Positions 17,526-26,066 of a stretch of DNA of 64,000 nt are shown in pieces (position 1 is the stretch's first letter; each line of letters starts with the position of its first letter). The stretch is from contig NZ_JACVMU010000001.1 in assembly GCF_014529985.1 (NCBI RefSeq), forward strand, positions 372,001 to 436,000. The letters run 5' to 3'. This stretch comes from Leucobacter sp. cx-42. GTDB lineage: Bacteria > Actinomycetota > Actinomycetes > Actinomycetales > Microbacteriaceae. The notes beneath the pieces are model-generated. The model searched no databases. It saw only the letters and a program-made list of their open reading frames with translations, and was not told where the DNA came from. The position numbers were made by a program, and so were the translations under genes.

Positions 17526-18482
17526 CTAGATGTGCTCGCTGAGAGCTTCGGTTTCCTTAAAACGCAGTGCGAGCTCATCCTCAAGGGAAAGGGCGAAGCT
17601 AGCCGTCATGTGATGCCCGTCACGGAAAACGATGTTGTTTCGCAAGTACGAGTAACAGGTCTCCTCGCCGGGGCAGAACTGGTCAGCCATCTGCACTGTT
17701 TCAACCTCTGGAACGTTTGAAGCAGCAATCTTGTCCGGATGAGGCTGGTTAGTCACTGCGTCCACGTAAGTAGCGCTGCAGGCGTTGGTGTCACCGAGAT
17801 TTTCAAGGAGACATTTTGGAGAGTCAATCGCCAAATAGGGCGTATCCAGAATTGCGACCAGGTCACTTCCGTCGTCTACAACACCCTGCCATGCCTTACG
17901 CATACCTTCAGCACGCGCAGGTTCGTTGGCTTCCTTGCTGAGACGCTCACCGTCTTCTAAGAGCGGTGTGCGCGAAGAACTTGAGACAATCACAACATCT
18001 GGCTTCACCTCGCGGAGGTGTTCACGAAGGTTTTCGTTCCAGACATTGCATTCTTCATAGGCGCCAATACGACCATCATCCGAAACGTAGTCGCCGAAAC
18101 TGCATCCACGCTTGCCGAAGTAGGCGAGATTCCAGCCCTCCTCCTCAGCGATGGCTTCGACTGGGGGAAGCCAATGTGCTGAGTGCGAGTCACCCACCAT
18201 CACTACGGAAAACTCAGCATCTGGATGCGTGAGCGTGCAGTCTTCTGGGCTGCCACTCGTGAGAAGCGTGCTCTCACGAGATGCGTAGCAATCAGTATCG
18301 TAGACCGTCGACATGTCCTCCCGGGACTGTTCGACGACCTCAGCGGTCAACGCCACGTCATTTCCCGCGGGGTCACCACAACCGGTGAGGCCTAGCAGCA
18401 GCGCACCCATTACAGCGGCTACACCGAAACGACGAAGTGTTCGAGCGTCATTACTCTCAGTAAGACGTGCAAAGTTCAGCAT
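17526..18482 (-). CDS. SGNH-hydrolase-domain lipoprotein
   Basis: 318 residues. A signal peptide with the lipobox LTGC (RRFGVAAVMGALLLGLTGCG) implies lipid anchoring outside the membrane. The mature part resembles the SGNH domain usually fused to acyltransferase-3 (OafA-type) membrane proteins. Block I is VVMVGDSHSAHWLPP, and the C-terminal FRDGHHMTA carries the catalytic Asp-x-x-His pair. Here it stands alone. It could O-acetylate or deacetylate the surface polymer made by the neighbouring operon. A longer frame begins at 18758, but the signal peptide and a leaderless promoter favour ATG 18482. Confidence 0.75.
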   Translation of the reverse strand: MLNFARLTESNDARTLRRFGVAAVMGALLLGLTGCGDPAGNDVALTAEVVEQSREDMSTVYDTDCYASRESTLLTSGSPEDCTLTHPDAEFSVVMVGDSHSAHWLPPVEAIAEEEGWNLAYFGKRGCSFGDYVSDDGRIGAYEECNVWNENLREHLREVKPDVVIVSSSSRTPLLEDGERLSKEANEPARAEGMRKAWQGVVDDGSDLVAILDTPYLAIDSPKCLLENLGDTNACSATYVDAVTNQPHPDKIAASNVPEVETVQMADQFCPGEETCYSYLRNNIVFRDGHHMTASFALSLEDELALRFKETEALSEHI

Positions 18483-18489
18483 GAAAAGA

Positions 18490-18517
18490 ATTGTATGTGT
18501 ATTAATACGCTCACAAA
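18490..18517 (-). promoter_or_regulatory. Probable promoter giving a leaderless transcript of the SGNH gene
   Basis: On the minus strand, TTTGTG and TACAAT are separated by 16 bp. The TACAAT box ends exactly 7 nt before the ATG at 18482, so transcription should begin at the start codon. No Shine-Dalgarno sequence is present, which agrees with leaderless translation, a common mode in actinobacteria. Confidence 0.5.
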
Positions 18518-18605
18518 TTCGGTGCGCGATGTGAACATGGCCTGAGCAGGCAAAGCCAGCCCCGCGCGGCACTCTTTCCAGCGTGCAACGAGCTAACAAA
18601 CTTGC

Positions 18606-18644
18606 AAATGGCCGGGAAGCGCCTTCATCACTTCCCGGCCATTT
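18606..18644 (-). terminator. Intrinsic terminator of the GMC oxidoreductase gene
   Basis: AAATGGCCGGGAAG and CTTCCCGGCCATTT form a perfect 14-bp stem with an 11-nt loop, 52 bp downstream of the gene's stop. The sequence after it on the minus strand is T-rich (TTTGCAAGTTTG). Confidence 0.8.
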
Positions 18645-18696
18645 CACCAGGTTGGCTATTGCCCGCAGGCCGCCGTGCGACGGATCTCCACGACCT

Positions 18697-20292
18697 CTAC
18701 CGCTCCCCCGCCAGCAAGAACTTCGCCCCCTGCTCGCCAATGAGCACCGAGGGCGCATTGGTGTTGCCGGTTGACACCCGAGGCATCACCGAGGCGTCGA
18801 TGACGCGCACACCGGAGACACCGCGCACCGTGAGACGCGGGGTGACGACCGCGAGTTCGTCGACGCCCATCTTGCAGGTGCCGACCTGGTGGTGGTAGGT
18901 CGCGACCGTCTGACGCACGTATTCGACGAGGTCTTCGCCGTCGCCAACCTCGGGTCCTGGGTAGATCTCCGTTGCACCCCAACCGCCGTCGGCCACGCTT
19001 GCGGCGAGCGCGGGCTGACGCCCAATGGAACGGCACTGGCGTACCGAAGCGACGAGTGAAGCGACGTCGTCTTCGTGGCCGAGTGCACCGAGATCGATGT
19101 TGATGGGGTCGTCTGCACCGGGGCCTGAGAGCGTGATCTCGCCGCGGGCCGCTGGCGTGACGAGGCCAGCCATGAGCGAGAAGGCGTTGTCGCCACGTGG
19201 CTCGAGGTTTTCACCGTACATGGGCACGGAGAAGTTGATGGGCTGGGTGTCGGGACGGTCGAGTTCGGGTCGGCTCTTCCAGAAGAGGTGGCTCTGGGTG
19301 ACGGAGACGCCGGCTCGCGGTGCATCGATGGGCTTCTCGGTGTCGAAGATCACTGGAGCGAGCAGGTGGTCGTGCAGGTTCTTGCCGACGCCGGGCAGGT
19401 CTACGCGCGGTTCAATACCCACTGCACGCAGTTCATCCGCCGGGCCGATACCCGAGCGCAGCAGCACGCGCGGAGAGTCGATTGCACCAGCGGCCAGCAC
19501 GACCTCATCCGCATACAGGTCGCGGGTTTCTCCGTTCTGGGTGATCCGCACACCAATGACGCGCGGATCAGTACCCGCAGCCTCCCCTGCCACGTCAGCC
19601 GTATCCTCAGCAAACAGGAGTTCGTCGACGCGGCAGCCGGTTTCGACGGTGACCCGATCGCGCACGGGCTTGAGGTATGCCATGTAGGTGTTCAGGCGCT
19701 CACTATCGCGAATGGTGACCTGCTGCTTCGAGACTCCTTCGAGCGAGTCACCGTTGTAGTCGAGGTTGTGGGCGAGGCCTTCTTCGATGCCAGCGTCAAT
19801 GATCGACTGCTGGATGGGTGACAGCTCATAGTCATCGGTGACGTCGAGCAGACCCTGGTCTCCGTGCAGCGCTGATGCTCCGCCAGAGAAGTTTTCGATG
19901 TCTCGGTAGACGGGCAGCACGTCGTTCCACGCCCAACCGTCGTTGCCGAGCGCTGCCCAGTGATCGAAGTCGAGGGGTGAGCAGCGCACCCAGATCATGG
20001 CGTTGAGCGCGTGCGATCCGCCGAGCACCTTGCCGCGCGGCAGATGCATGCGGCGGCCTGCAGCTCCTGCCTGCGGGGTCGTGTAGTAGTCCCAATCATC
20101 TGCGCTGTGCCAGAGCTCGCCAGCTCGGCTGAGGTCATGAATCGCCGGGTTGGTGTCTTCGCCACCGGCCTCGAGCATGGTGACGGTGACGCCAGCATCG
20201 GCGAGACGGCGGGCAACGACGGATCCTGCAGATCCTGCGCCAACGACGATGACACTCTTTGGTGAGGTTTCGGTGGTCGACTGTTCCGGCAT
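18697..20292 (-). CDS. GMC family FAD-dependent alcohol oxidoreductase (choline dehydrogenase-like)
   Basis: 531 residues. VIVVGAGSAGSVVARRLAD binds ADP near the N-terminus, followed by the GMC signature region HLPRGKVLGGSHALNAMIWVR (in part: GKVLGGSHALNAMIW) and a second signature around VVLAAGAIDSPRVLLRSGIGP. The C-terminus has the active-site ATYHHQVGTCKMG and the FAD-binding STGNTNAPSVLIGE. It oxidises a primary alcohol to an aldehyde. The divergent aldehyde dehydrogenase at 20484 could take the product, as in BetA/BetB-like pairs. GAGAGGA before the ATG at 20292 sets the start; the frame is open further upstream but lacks family similarity. Confidence 0.88.
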   Translation of the reverse strand: MPEQSTTETSPKSVIVVGAGSAGSVVARRLADAGVTVTMLEAGGEDTNPAIHDLSRAGELWHSADDWDYYTTPQAGAAGRRMHLPRGKVLGGSHALNAMIWVRCSPLDFDHWAALGNDGWAWNDVLPVYRDIENFSGGASALHGDQGLLDVTDDYELSPIQQSIIDAGIEEGLAHNLDYNGDSLEGVSKQQVTIRDSERLNTYMAYLKPVRDRVTVETGCRVDELLFAEDTADVAGEAAGTDPRVIGVRITQNGETRDLYADEVVLAAGAIDSPRVLLRSGIGPADELRAVGIEPRVDLPGVGKNLHDHLLAPVIFDTEKPIDAPRAGVSVTQSHLFWKSRPELDRPDTQPINFSVPMYGENLEPRGDNAFSLMAGLVTPAARGEITLSGPGADDPINIDLGALGHEDDVASLVASVRQCRSIGRQPALAASVADGGWGATEIYPGPEVGDGEDLVEYVRQTVATYHHQVGTCKMGVDELAVVTPRLTVRGVSGVRVIDASVMPRVSTGNTNAPSVLIGEQGAKFLLAGER

Positions 20293-20483
20293 TGGTGAGT
20301 CCTCTCTGACGCGGCGACGGTGCTCGCGATCTTCCTGGCAGGCTTTCACGCACGCGGGGCTGCGTGCGGCCGGAAGTTCAACCTCGGCACGGAAAGTCAA
20401 CGACGCTTCCTGCGGCGACAAGCCCCAGCCGCGACCCGAAGCGTAGCCTGGTATCAACTACAGGACTCAAAGTGGAGGCTCCA

Positions 20484-21896
20484 ATGGAAACCTACGAGAA
20501 GCTGCTCGCAGCGATCACCCCGACCAGCGGTGAAACCCGCGAGGTCTTCGACCCGGCGACCGACGCGAAGATCGGTGACGCACCGGTGCAGAGCATCGCG
20601 GATCTCGAAGCGGCAATCGACACCGCCGAGGCGGCGCAGCCCGCGTGGGCAGCGCTCAGCCACGAGGAGCGTTCGGCGTACCTGCACAAGGCTGCTGACG
20701 CGATTGAGGCTTCGGCTGAGGCACTCGCTGAACTCCTGTCGCGCGAGCAGGGTAAGCCACTCAACGGCCCGAACGCTCGCTTCGAGGTTGGCGGCTGCGT
20801 AGCGTGGACCCGCACTCCCGCTGATACTCCGCTTCCCGTCGAGGTGCTCATTGATGACGAGTCGGGCTACGCAGAGATGCACTACCGTCCGATCGGTGTC
20901 GTCGGCGCGATTTCGCCGTGGAACTGGCCGCTCATGATCTCGATCTGGCAGATCGCGCCGTCACTGCGCATGGGCAACACTGTCGTCATCAAGCCGGCAG
21001 ACACGACCGCGCTCTCGGTGCTCGCACTCGTGAAGGTGATGAACCAGGTACTGCCCGAGGGCGTGCTGAACATCGTTGCTGGCCCCGGCCGCACCGTCGG
21101 TGACGCGCTGACCCGCAGCCCGAAGATCGGCAAGATCATGTTCACCGGTTCGACCCCGGTCGGCAAGAACATCATCGAGGCTTCGGCCCCCAACGTCACC
21201 CGCCTTACGCTCGAGCTCGGCGGCAATGACGCTGGCATCGTGCTTCCCGACGTGGATCCGGCAGCCATTGCCGAGGATCTCTTCTGGGGCGCCTTCATCA
21301 ACACCGGTCAGACCTGTGCAGCGCTCAAGCGTCTGTACGTGCACGATGACGTCTACGACGAGGTCGTCGCTGAGCTCGTGAAGTTTGCTGCCGCAGTTCC
21401 GATGGGCGTTGGACTCGAGGAGCAGAACGTCCTCGGCCCGCTGCAGAACCGCAAGCAGTTCGAGGTGGTCGATCGTCTTGTCGAGTCGGCGAAGGCATCG
21501 GGCGCGACCGTCGCACTCGGTGGCAACCCCGACCGTGAGGCACCGGGCAACTTCTACCCCACCACGATCATCACTGACATTGATCCCCAGCAGGAGCTCG
21601 TCCTCGAGGAACAGTTCGGTCCTGCACTTCCGGTGATCCGCTACTCCGATCTTGACGACGTTATTGCGCAGGCCAACGCGCTCGAGTTCGGTCTGGGTTC
21701 GTCGGTCTGGTCGAGCGATCGTGCGAAGGCGATTGCGGTCGCATCGCGCCTGCAGGCTGGCACGACCTGGATCAACTCGCACGGCGGACTCCACCCCATG
21801 GTTCCCTTCGGCGGCGCGAAGCAGTCGGGCTACGGTCGTGAGTTCGGCGTCGAGGGCCTCAAGGCTGTCGCTGAGCCCCACGTCATCAGCGGCTAA
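20484..21896 (+). CDS. NAD(P)-dependent aldehyde dehydrogenase
   Basis: 470 residues, typical ALDH superfamily length. The Rossmann-type segment is GVVGAISPWNWPLMISIWQIA (in part: AISPWNWPLMIS), with the catalytic glutamate in LTLELGGNDAGIV, the nucleophile in FINTGQTCAALKR and the closing WINSHGGLHPMVPFGGAKQSG. It would oxidise an aldehyde from the divergent GMC enzyme or from the amine oxidase downstream (for example a phenylacetaldehyde-type product). A strong GGAGG precedes the ATG at 20484. It is followed by an NTF2-like gene in the same direction. Confidence 0.9.
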   Translation: METYEKLLAAITPTSGETREVFDPATDAKIGDAPVQSIADLEAAIDTAEAAQPAWAALSHEERSAYLHKAADAIEASAEALAELLSREQGKPLNGPNARFEVGGCVAWTRTPADTPLPVEVLIDDESGYAEMHYRPIGVVGAISPWNWPLMISIWQIAPSLRMGNTVVIKPADTTALSVLALVKVMNQVLPEGVLNIVAGPGRTVGDALTRSPKIGKIMFTGSTPVGKNIIEASAPNVTRLTLELGGNDAGIVLPDVDPAAIAEDLFWGAFINTGQTCAALKRLYVHDDVYDEVVAELVKFAAAVPMGVGLEEQNVLGPLQNRKQFEVVDRLVESAKASGATVALGGNPDREAPGNFYPTTIITDIDPQQELVLEEQFGPALPVIRYSDLDDVIAQANALEFGLGSSVWSSDRAKAIAVASRLQAGTTWINSHGGLHPMVPFGGAKQSGYGREFGVEGLKAVAEPHVISG

Positions 21897-21953
21897 TTCC
21901 CCGAACCGCACGAGCCCATCACGGGGACAGGCACGAAGCAAAGGACACAGTTA

Positions 21954-22307
21954 GTGGAAGCAGAAGTTCGCGCAGCGGTCGAGCTGTACGTCGAAGGCGT
22001 GCACACGAATGATGCCGCAAAGGTGAAGCAGGCGTTCAGCGACGACGCCGTCATGTGGGGCTACCTCGGCGACGACTACGTCTCGCAGTCGGGCGTCGCC
22101 TTCGCAGATAATGTTGTGGCGACCGCGCCGCCGGCAGATCCGGCGTACGCATACAAGATCCACAGCATCGAGGTCACGGGCAACGTGGCGCAGGCCATCC
22201 TGGAGGAAACGGCGTACCTCGGTGCGAACTTCCGCAACCAGTTCGGCCTCGCGCGCATCGATGGCCGCTGGCGCATCGTGAGCAAGGTGTTCACGACCGT
22301 CGCATAG
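21954..22307 (+). CDS. NTF2-like / putative lumazine-binding family protein
   Basis: 117 residues starting with GTG after AAGGACACAG. The fold is indicated by VELYVEGVHTNDAAKVKQAF, then VMWGYLGDDYVSQSG and the C-terminal FGLARIDGRWRIVSKVF. NTF2-like proteins of this size are small dehydratases, isomerases or binding proteins with a deep pocket. It lies 57 bp after the aldehyde dehydrogenase, probably in the same transcript, and could process or bind a pathway intermediate. No catalytic assignment is possible. Confidence 0.8.
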   Translation: MEAEVRAAVELYVEGVHTNDAAKVKQAFSDDAVMWGYLGDDYVSQSGVAFADNVVATAPPADPAYAYKIHSIEVTGNVAQAILEETAYLGANFRNQFGLARIDGRWRIVSKVFTTVA

Positions 22308-22371
22308 GTCGGGAGTGCGGGCCCGATCCGCACCCGCACCCGCATTGGTGGCGGATCGCACCGATCGCTCA

Positions 22372-22406
22372 GATGGGCGTCGTAGGGAATTCCTACGGCG
22401 CCCATC
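22372..22406 (+). terminator. Stem-loop after the aldehyde dehydrogenase / NTF2 operon
   Basis: GATGGGCGTCGTAGG and CCTACGGCGCCCATC pair over 15 bp with one mismatch around a 5-nt loop, 65 bp downstream of the stop at 22307. The T-run after it is short. Confidence 0.65.
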
Positions 22407-22594
22407 GTGCGTTTGAGGGCGCGGATTAGCACCGCACAAGAACCCTGCACGGATTGTCATACCCCGTGCACTGCCAGCACACGGATCGACTTTCCAGTTG
22501 GACAGTCCCGTATTTACACTCGTTGAGAAGAACGGGATTCGCGCGCTACATGGAGCGCATCGGCAGCGTTGCCAGCCCGTGAAGGAGATCAACG

Positions 22595-24139
22595 ATGACC
22601 CTGCAAGACCAACAGCTTTCACACGCGACCGAGGCCGGTGACGAAGGCCTCAGCCGTCGCGTGCTGGGCGTGCCATCGATCACGCTCATGATCATCGCTG
22701 CATCTGCACCACTCACCGTGGTGGCTGGCGGCGTCACCACCTCGTTCGCAGTGACGGGTTCGCTCGGCGTACCGCTCGGCTTCCTACTCATCGCAGCGAT
22801 CCTCGCGCTGTTCACCGTCGGCTACACCGCAATGGGCCGCTTCGTGACCAACGCTGGCGCGTTCTACGCCTACGTGTCGCAGGGCCTGAGCCGTGCACTC
22901 GGTGTCGGCGGCGCATTCATCGCGCTCGTCTCGTACAACGCGATGCAGATCGGCATCTACGGCCTCTTCGGGTTCCAGCTCTCGGTGTTCCTCGAAGCCA
23001 AGTTTGGCTTCGCCTCACCGTGGTGGGTCTGGGTTGGCCTCTGCATCATTGTCGTCGCGATTCTCGGCGTGAACCGCGTTGACCTCAGCGCGAAGGTGCT
23101 CGGTGTGCTCGTCGCACTCGAGTTCGTCGCCGTCATCATCTTCGACATCGTGTCATTCACGGTCGCGCCCGAGGGCGTCACCACCGCCGCGCTGAACCCC
23201 GCTGCGCTCTTCGGCCCCGAACTCGGCCTCATTCTCGTCTTCGGCGTCGCCGCCTTCATGGGCTTCGAGTCTGGCGCGATCTACGGTGAGGAAGCCAAGG
23301 ATCCCAAGCGCACCGTCCCCCGCGCCACCTACGCAGCAGTTGCCATCATCGGCCTCTTCTACGCGTTCAGTGCGTGGGCATTCTCGGTCGGCATCGGCCC
23401 GAGCGCGATCGTCGATTCGTCGCGCGAGTTCGGCCCCGACCTCATGTTCGTGTTCATGACCGACCACGTTGGCGTGCTCATCGCTGACATCATGACGATC
23501 CTCTTCATCACGAGTCTCTTCGCAGCGCTCCAGGCGTTCCACAACGCAGTCGCTCGCTACCTGTACTCGCTCGGTCGCGAGGGCGTACTCCCCCAGAGCT
23601 TCGCGCGCACCACCAAGTCGGGCGCTCCCTGGGCAGGCTCGGTCACGCAGACCATCATCGCGGCTGTCGTCGTGGCTGGCTTTGCGCTCGCGGGCGACGC
23701 ATTCGGCGGCGCAGAAGCGATGCTCGGCGACATGTCCTTCCTCTTCCCCGTCCTCACGATGTTTACCTGGCTCACGAACACCGGCGCTGCCGGCCTCGTA
23801 CTCCTCATGGGCCTCGCTGCGTTCGCGGTGATTGGATACTTCCGACGCATGCCGCACGGCAAGAGCGCATGGGTGCGGATCATTGCCCCCGCACTCTCGG
23901 GCATCCTGCTCGTAACGATGTTCATCATGATCCTCATGAACTTCCAGCTCATGCTGGATCAGGAACAGCCCGACATCACCACCTTCCTCCTGCCAGGCAT
24001 CATCGTGCTGGCACTCGTGATTGGCGTGATCTGGGCGAACGTGCTGCGCAAGCGCAAGCCGGAGCTGTACCAGCAGATTGGTCACGGCACCGAGCCCGGC
24101 GCGTACGGCACCGAGCTCATCGAGGTTGTGGGCGAGTAA
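22595..24139 (+). CDS. APC family amino acid/amine permease
   Basis: 514 residues with about 12 hydrophobic helices. The APC start motif LGVPSITLMIIAASAPLTVV (about residues 24-43) precedes TM1, and the conserved FMGFESGAIYGEEAKDPKRT lies in the TM6 region. It would import an amino acid or biogenic amine with protons or by exchange. The GAAGGAGATC ribosome-binding site is strong. Its stop codon overlaps the start of the TetR gene by one base (TAATG). Flavin amine-oxidase-like genes follow, supporting an amine substrate by context. Confidence 0.9.
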   Translation: MTLQDQQLSHATEAGDEGLSRRVLGVPSITLMIIAASAPLTVVAGGVTTSFAVTGSLGVPLGFLLIAAILALFTVGYTAMGRFVTNAGAFYAYVSQGLSRALGVGGAFIALVSYNAMQIGIYGLFGFQLSVFLEAKFGFASPWWVWVGLCIIVVAILGVNRVDLSAKVLGVLVALEFVAVIIFDIVSFTVAPEGVTTAALNPAALFGPELGLILVFGVAAFMGFESGAIYGEEAKDPKRTVPRATYAAVAIIGLFYAFSAWAFSVGIGPSAIVDSSREFGPDLMFVFMTDHVGVLIADIMTILFITSLFAALQAFHNAVARYLYSLGREGVLPQSFARTTKSGAPWAGSVTQTIIAAVVVAGFALAGDAFGGAEAMLGDMSFLFPVLTMFTWLTNTGAAGLVLLMGLAAFAVIGYFRRMPHGKSAWVRIIAPALSGILLVTMFIMILMNFQLMLDQEQPDITTFLLPGIIVLALVIGVIWANVLRKRKPELYQQIGHGTEPGAYGTELIEVVGE

Positions 24140-24717
24140 TGTCGACGACCACCCTCCCGGCTGAGCAGGTCACCCCTGCTCAGCCGGGCCGCGACGCCCT
24201 CCTTCGCGCGACGGTCACCGTCGTCGCGAAGGGCGGGCTGCGCGCCCTCACCTACCGCGCAATCGCGGCAGAGGCAGGCGTCTCGCACAGCCTCGTCAGG
24301 TACCACTTCGGCAGCCGAGACCAGCTCATCGCGCAGGCACTCGACTACTCCATTGACCAGAGCCTCGAAGCTTCGAGCATGCGTCAGCCGTCTGCGAGCT
24401 ATCGCGACTTCGCCGCCGGGCTCGAGACGCTCGCCCGCCGCGAAGAAGACATTCACGCGTTCCAGTACGAGCTGCTGCTCGAGTCGCGCCGCCGCCCGGA
24501 GCTGCGGCCGCACGTCGACCGCTACTACGAGACCTACCGCGAGGCGATCTCAGCCCAGCTCGCGCACCTCGGATTGCACCAGGCCGGCCTCGCCGAGACG
24601 ATCTGGTTCGCGCTTGATGGCATGGTCTTCCAACAGCTTGTCGCCCCAGGTGAGATCGAACCCGCCCTGCACTACCTGCGCCAGATCATCAAGTCTGCAG
24701 CGCAGCTCGAAACCTAG
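24139..24717 (+). CDS. TetR/AcrR family transcriptional regulator
   Basis: 192 residues. The N-terminal HTH (GGLRALTYRAIAAEAGVSHSLVRYHFGSRDQ, best recognised by AIAAEAGVSHSLVRYHFGSR) is followed by an alpha-helical ligand domain. The start codon overlaps the permease stop, so translation is coupled. It probably regulates uptake and oxidation of the substrate of this operon; no obvious palindrome was found close by. Confidence 0.88.
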   Translation: MSTTTLPAEQVTPAQPGRDALLRATVTVVAKGGLRALTYRAIAAEAGVSHSLVRYHFGSRDQLIAQALDYSIDQSLEASSMRQPSASYRDFAAGLETLARREEDIHAFQYELLLESRRRPELRPHVDRYYETYREAISAQLAHLGLHQAGLAETIWFALDGMVFQQLVAPGEIEPALHYLRQIIKSAAQLET

Positions 24718-24843
24718 CGCTCAGCTCGCGCTGGTGCGACGCATTGCCCACGCACACCGCCGAACAGGGTCCCACAGTTTTCGCGGATCAGCAGTCCCGA
24801 TCCGCGCCCCACACACGTCAACCACAGATCATTGGAGATACAC

Positions 24844-25971
24844 ATGACCGACACCCAGATCGACTTCCTTTACCTCGATGAGAAGGACATGATCTCGGCA
24901 GGCGTGACCGACATGGCCGCATGCGTCGACACCATGAGCGACCTCCTCAAGCTGTTCGCAGCGGGCGACTACCGCATGGCAGGCAGCGAAAACAACTCGC
25001 ACGGTGCGCAGATCTTCTTCCCGACAGAGTCGCCGTTCGCCGGCATGCCGCTCGACGGTCCCGACCGCCGATTCATGGCAATGCCCGCCTACCTCGGTGG
25101 TGAATTCCAGACCGTCGGCTGCAAGTGGTACGGCTCAAACGTCGAAAACAAGAAGAAGGGGCTCCCCCGCTCCATCCTCATGTTCACCTTGAGTGACAAG
25201 GACACCGGCGCACCCCTCGCGATCATGAGCGCCAACCTGCTCAGCGCGTACCGTACCGGCGCGATCCCCGGCGTTGGCGCCAAGGAACTCGCGCGCGAAG
25301 ACGCCAAGGTCGTCGGCATCGTCGGCCCCGGCCCCATGAACCGCACCTCACTTGAGGCGTTCGTCGCAGCCCGCCCCGGCATCACGACCGTCAAGGTCGC
25401 CGGCCGCAGCCAGTCCAGCATCGACGCCTTCACCGCGTGGACCAACGAGACCTTCCCGCACCTCGTCGTCGAGCAGGTCGCCGACATCGAGCACGCGGTG
25501 CGCGACGCAGACATCGTGAGCATCGCAGTGCCGAGCCCGATGGGCTCAGAAAACTACCCGTACGTCGCGAGCGAATGGGTCAAGCCCGGCGCATTCATCT
25601 GCTGCTCGGCGCACCTCGCCCTCGACGAAGAGCTCACCCTGCGCTCGCGCCACGTCGCTGACGCCCGCAAGATCTACCAGGCCTGGGCCGAGGAGCTTCC
25701 CGCTCCCGCGCACGAGACCGTCGGCATCTGGGGCATGCACCTCGTCGACCGGATCCGCGACGGCCGCATGCAGCCCGAGCAGTTCGAAGACATGGGTGAG
25801 ATCCTCATCGGCCAGACCCCCGGCCGCAAGCACGACGATGAGATCTTCATCTACTCGGTCGGCGGCATGCCCACCGAGGACGTAGCCTGGGCAACAAAGA
25901 TCTACCGCAACGCACTCGAGCAGGGCATCGGCACCAAGCTGAATCTGTGGGACAAGCCCGCACTCGCCTAA
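24844..25971 (+). CDS. Ornithine cyclodeaminase / mu-crystallin family protein
   Basis: 375 residues, longer than the typical ~330. It includes the substrate-arginine and Rossmann regions: SANLLSAYRTGAIPGVGAKE, then KVVGIVGPGPMNRTSLEAF, VKVAGRSQSSIDAF and DADIVSIAVPSPMG. NAD(P)-binding enzymes of this family are cyclodeaminases, dehydrogenases or imine reductases. Together with the adjacent flavin oxidase it may form an amine-oxidising pair; to my recollection, similar proteins have been annotated as a tyramine oxidase subunit, which I cannot verify here. GGAG precedes the ATG at 24844; an ATG at 24832 is less well placed. Confidence 0.83.
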   Translation: MTDTQIDFLYLDEKDMISAGVTDMAACVDTMSDLLKLFAAGDYRMAGSENNSHGAQIFFPTESPFAGMPLDGPDRRFMAMPAYLGGEFQTVGCKWYGSNVENKKKGLPRSILMFTLSDKDTGAPLAIMSANLLSAYRTGAIPGVGAKELAREDAKVVGIVGPGPMNRTSLEAFVAARPGITTVKVAGRSQSSIDAFTAWTNETFPHLVVEQVADIEHAVRDADIVSIAVPSPMGSENYPYVASEWVKPGAFICCSAHLALDEELTLRSRHVADARKIYQAWAEELPAPAHETVGIWGMHLVDRIRDGRMQPEQFEDMGEILIGQTPGRKHDDEIFIYSVGGMPTEDVAWATKIYRNALEQGIGTKLNLWDKPALA

Positions 25972-25979
25972 CCATTTTC

Positions 25980-26025
25980 GGGGCGCGGATCGCAGATCAC
26001 GACCGTGGGAAACGATCCGCGCCCC
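25980..26025. other. Inter-cistronic stem-loop
   Basis: GGGGCGCGGATCG and CGATCCGCGCCCC pair perfectly over 13 bp with a 20-nt loop, between the cyclodeaminase-like and sarcosine-oxidase-like genes. It may protect the upstream mRNA or partly terminate transcription so that the two genes are expressed unequally. Confidence 0.55.
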
Positions 26026-26066
26026 GCATCGCACACATCGCACACTGATTCACGGAGGAAAGAGAA

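Noticed and set aside
18483-18758. Longer N-terminus for the SGNH lipoprotein
   Set aside because: The extra 92 residues are Arg/Ser/Gly-rich without family similarity, overlap the terminator of the next gene and would bury the signal peptide.
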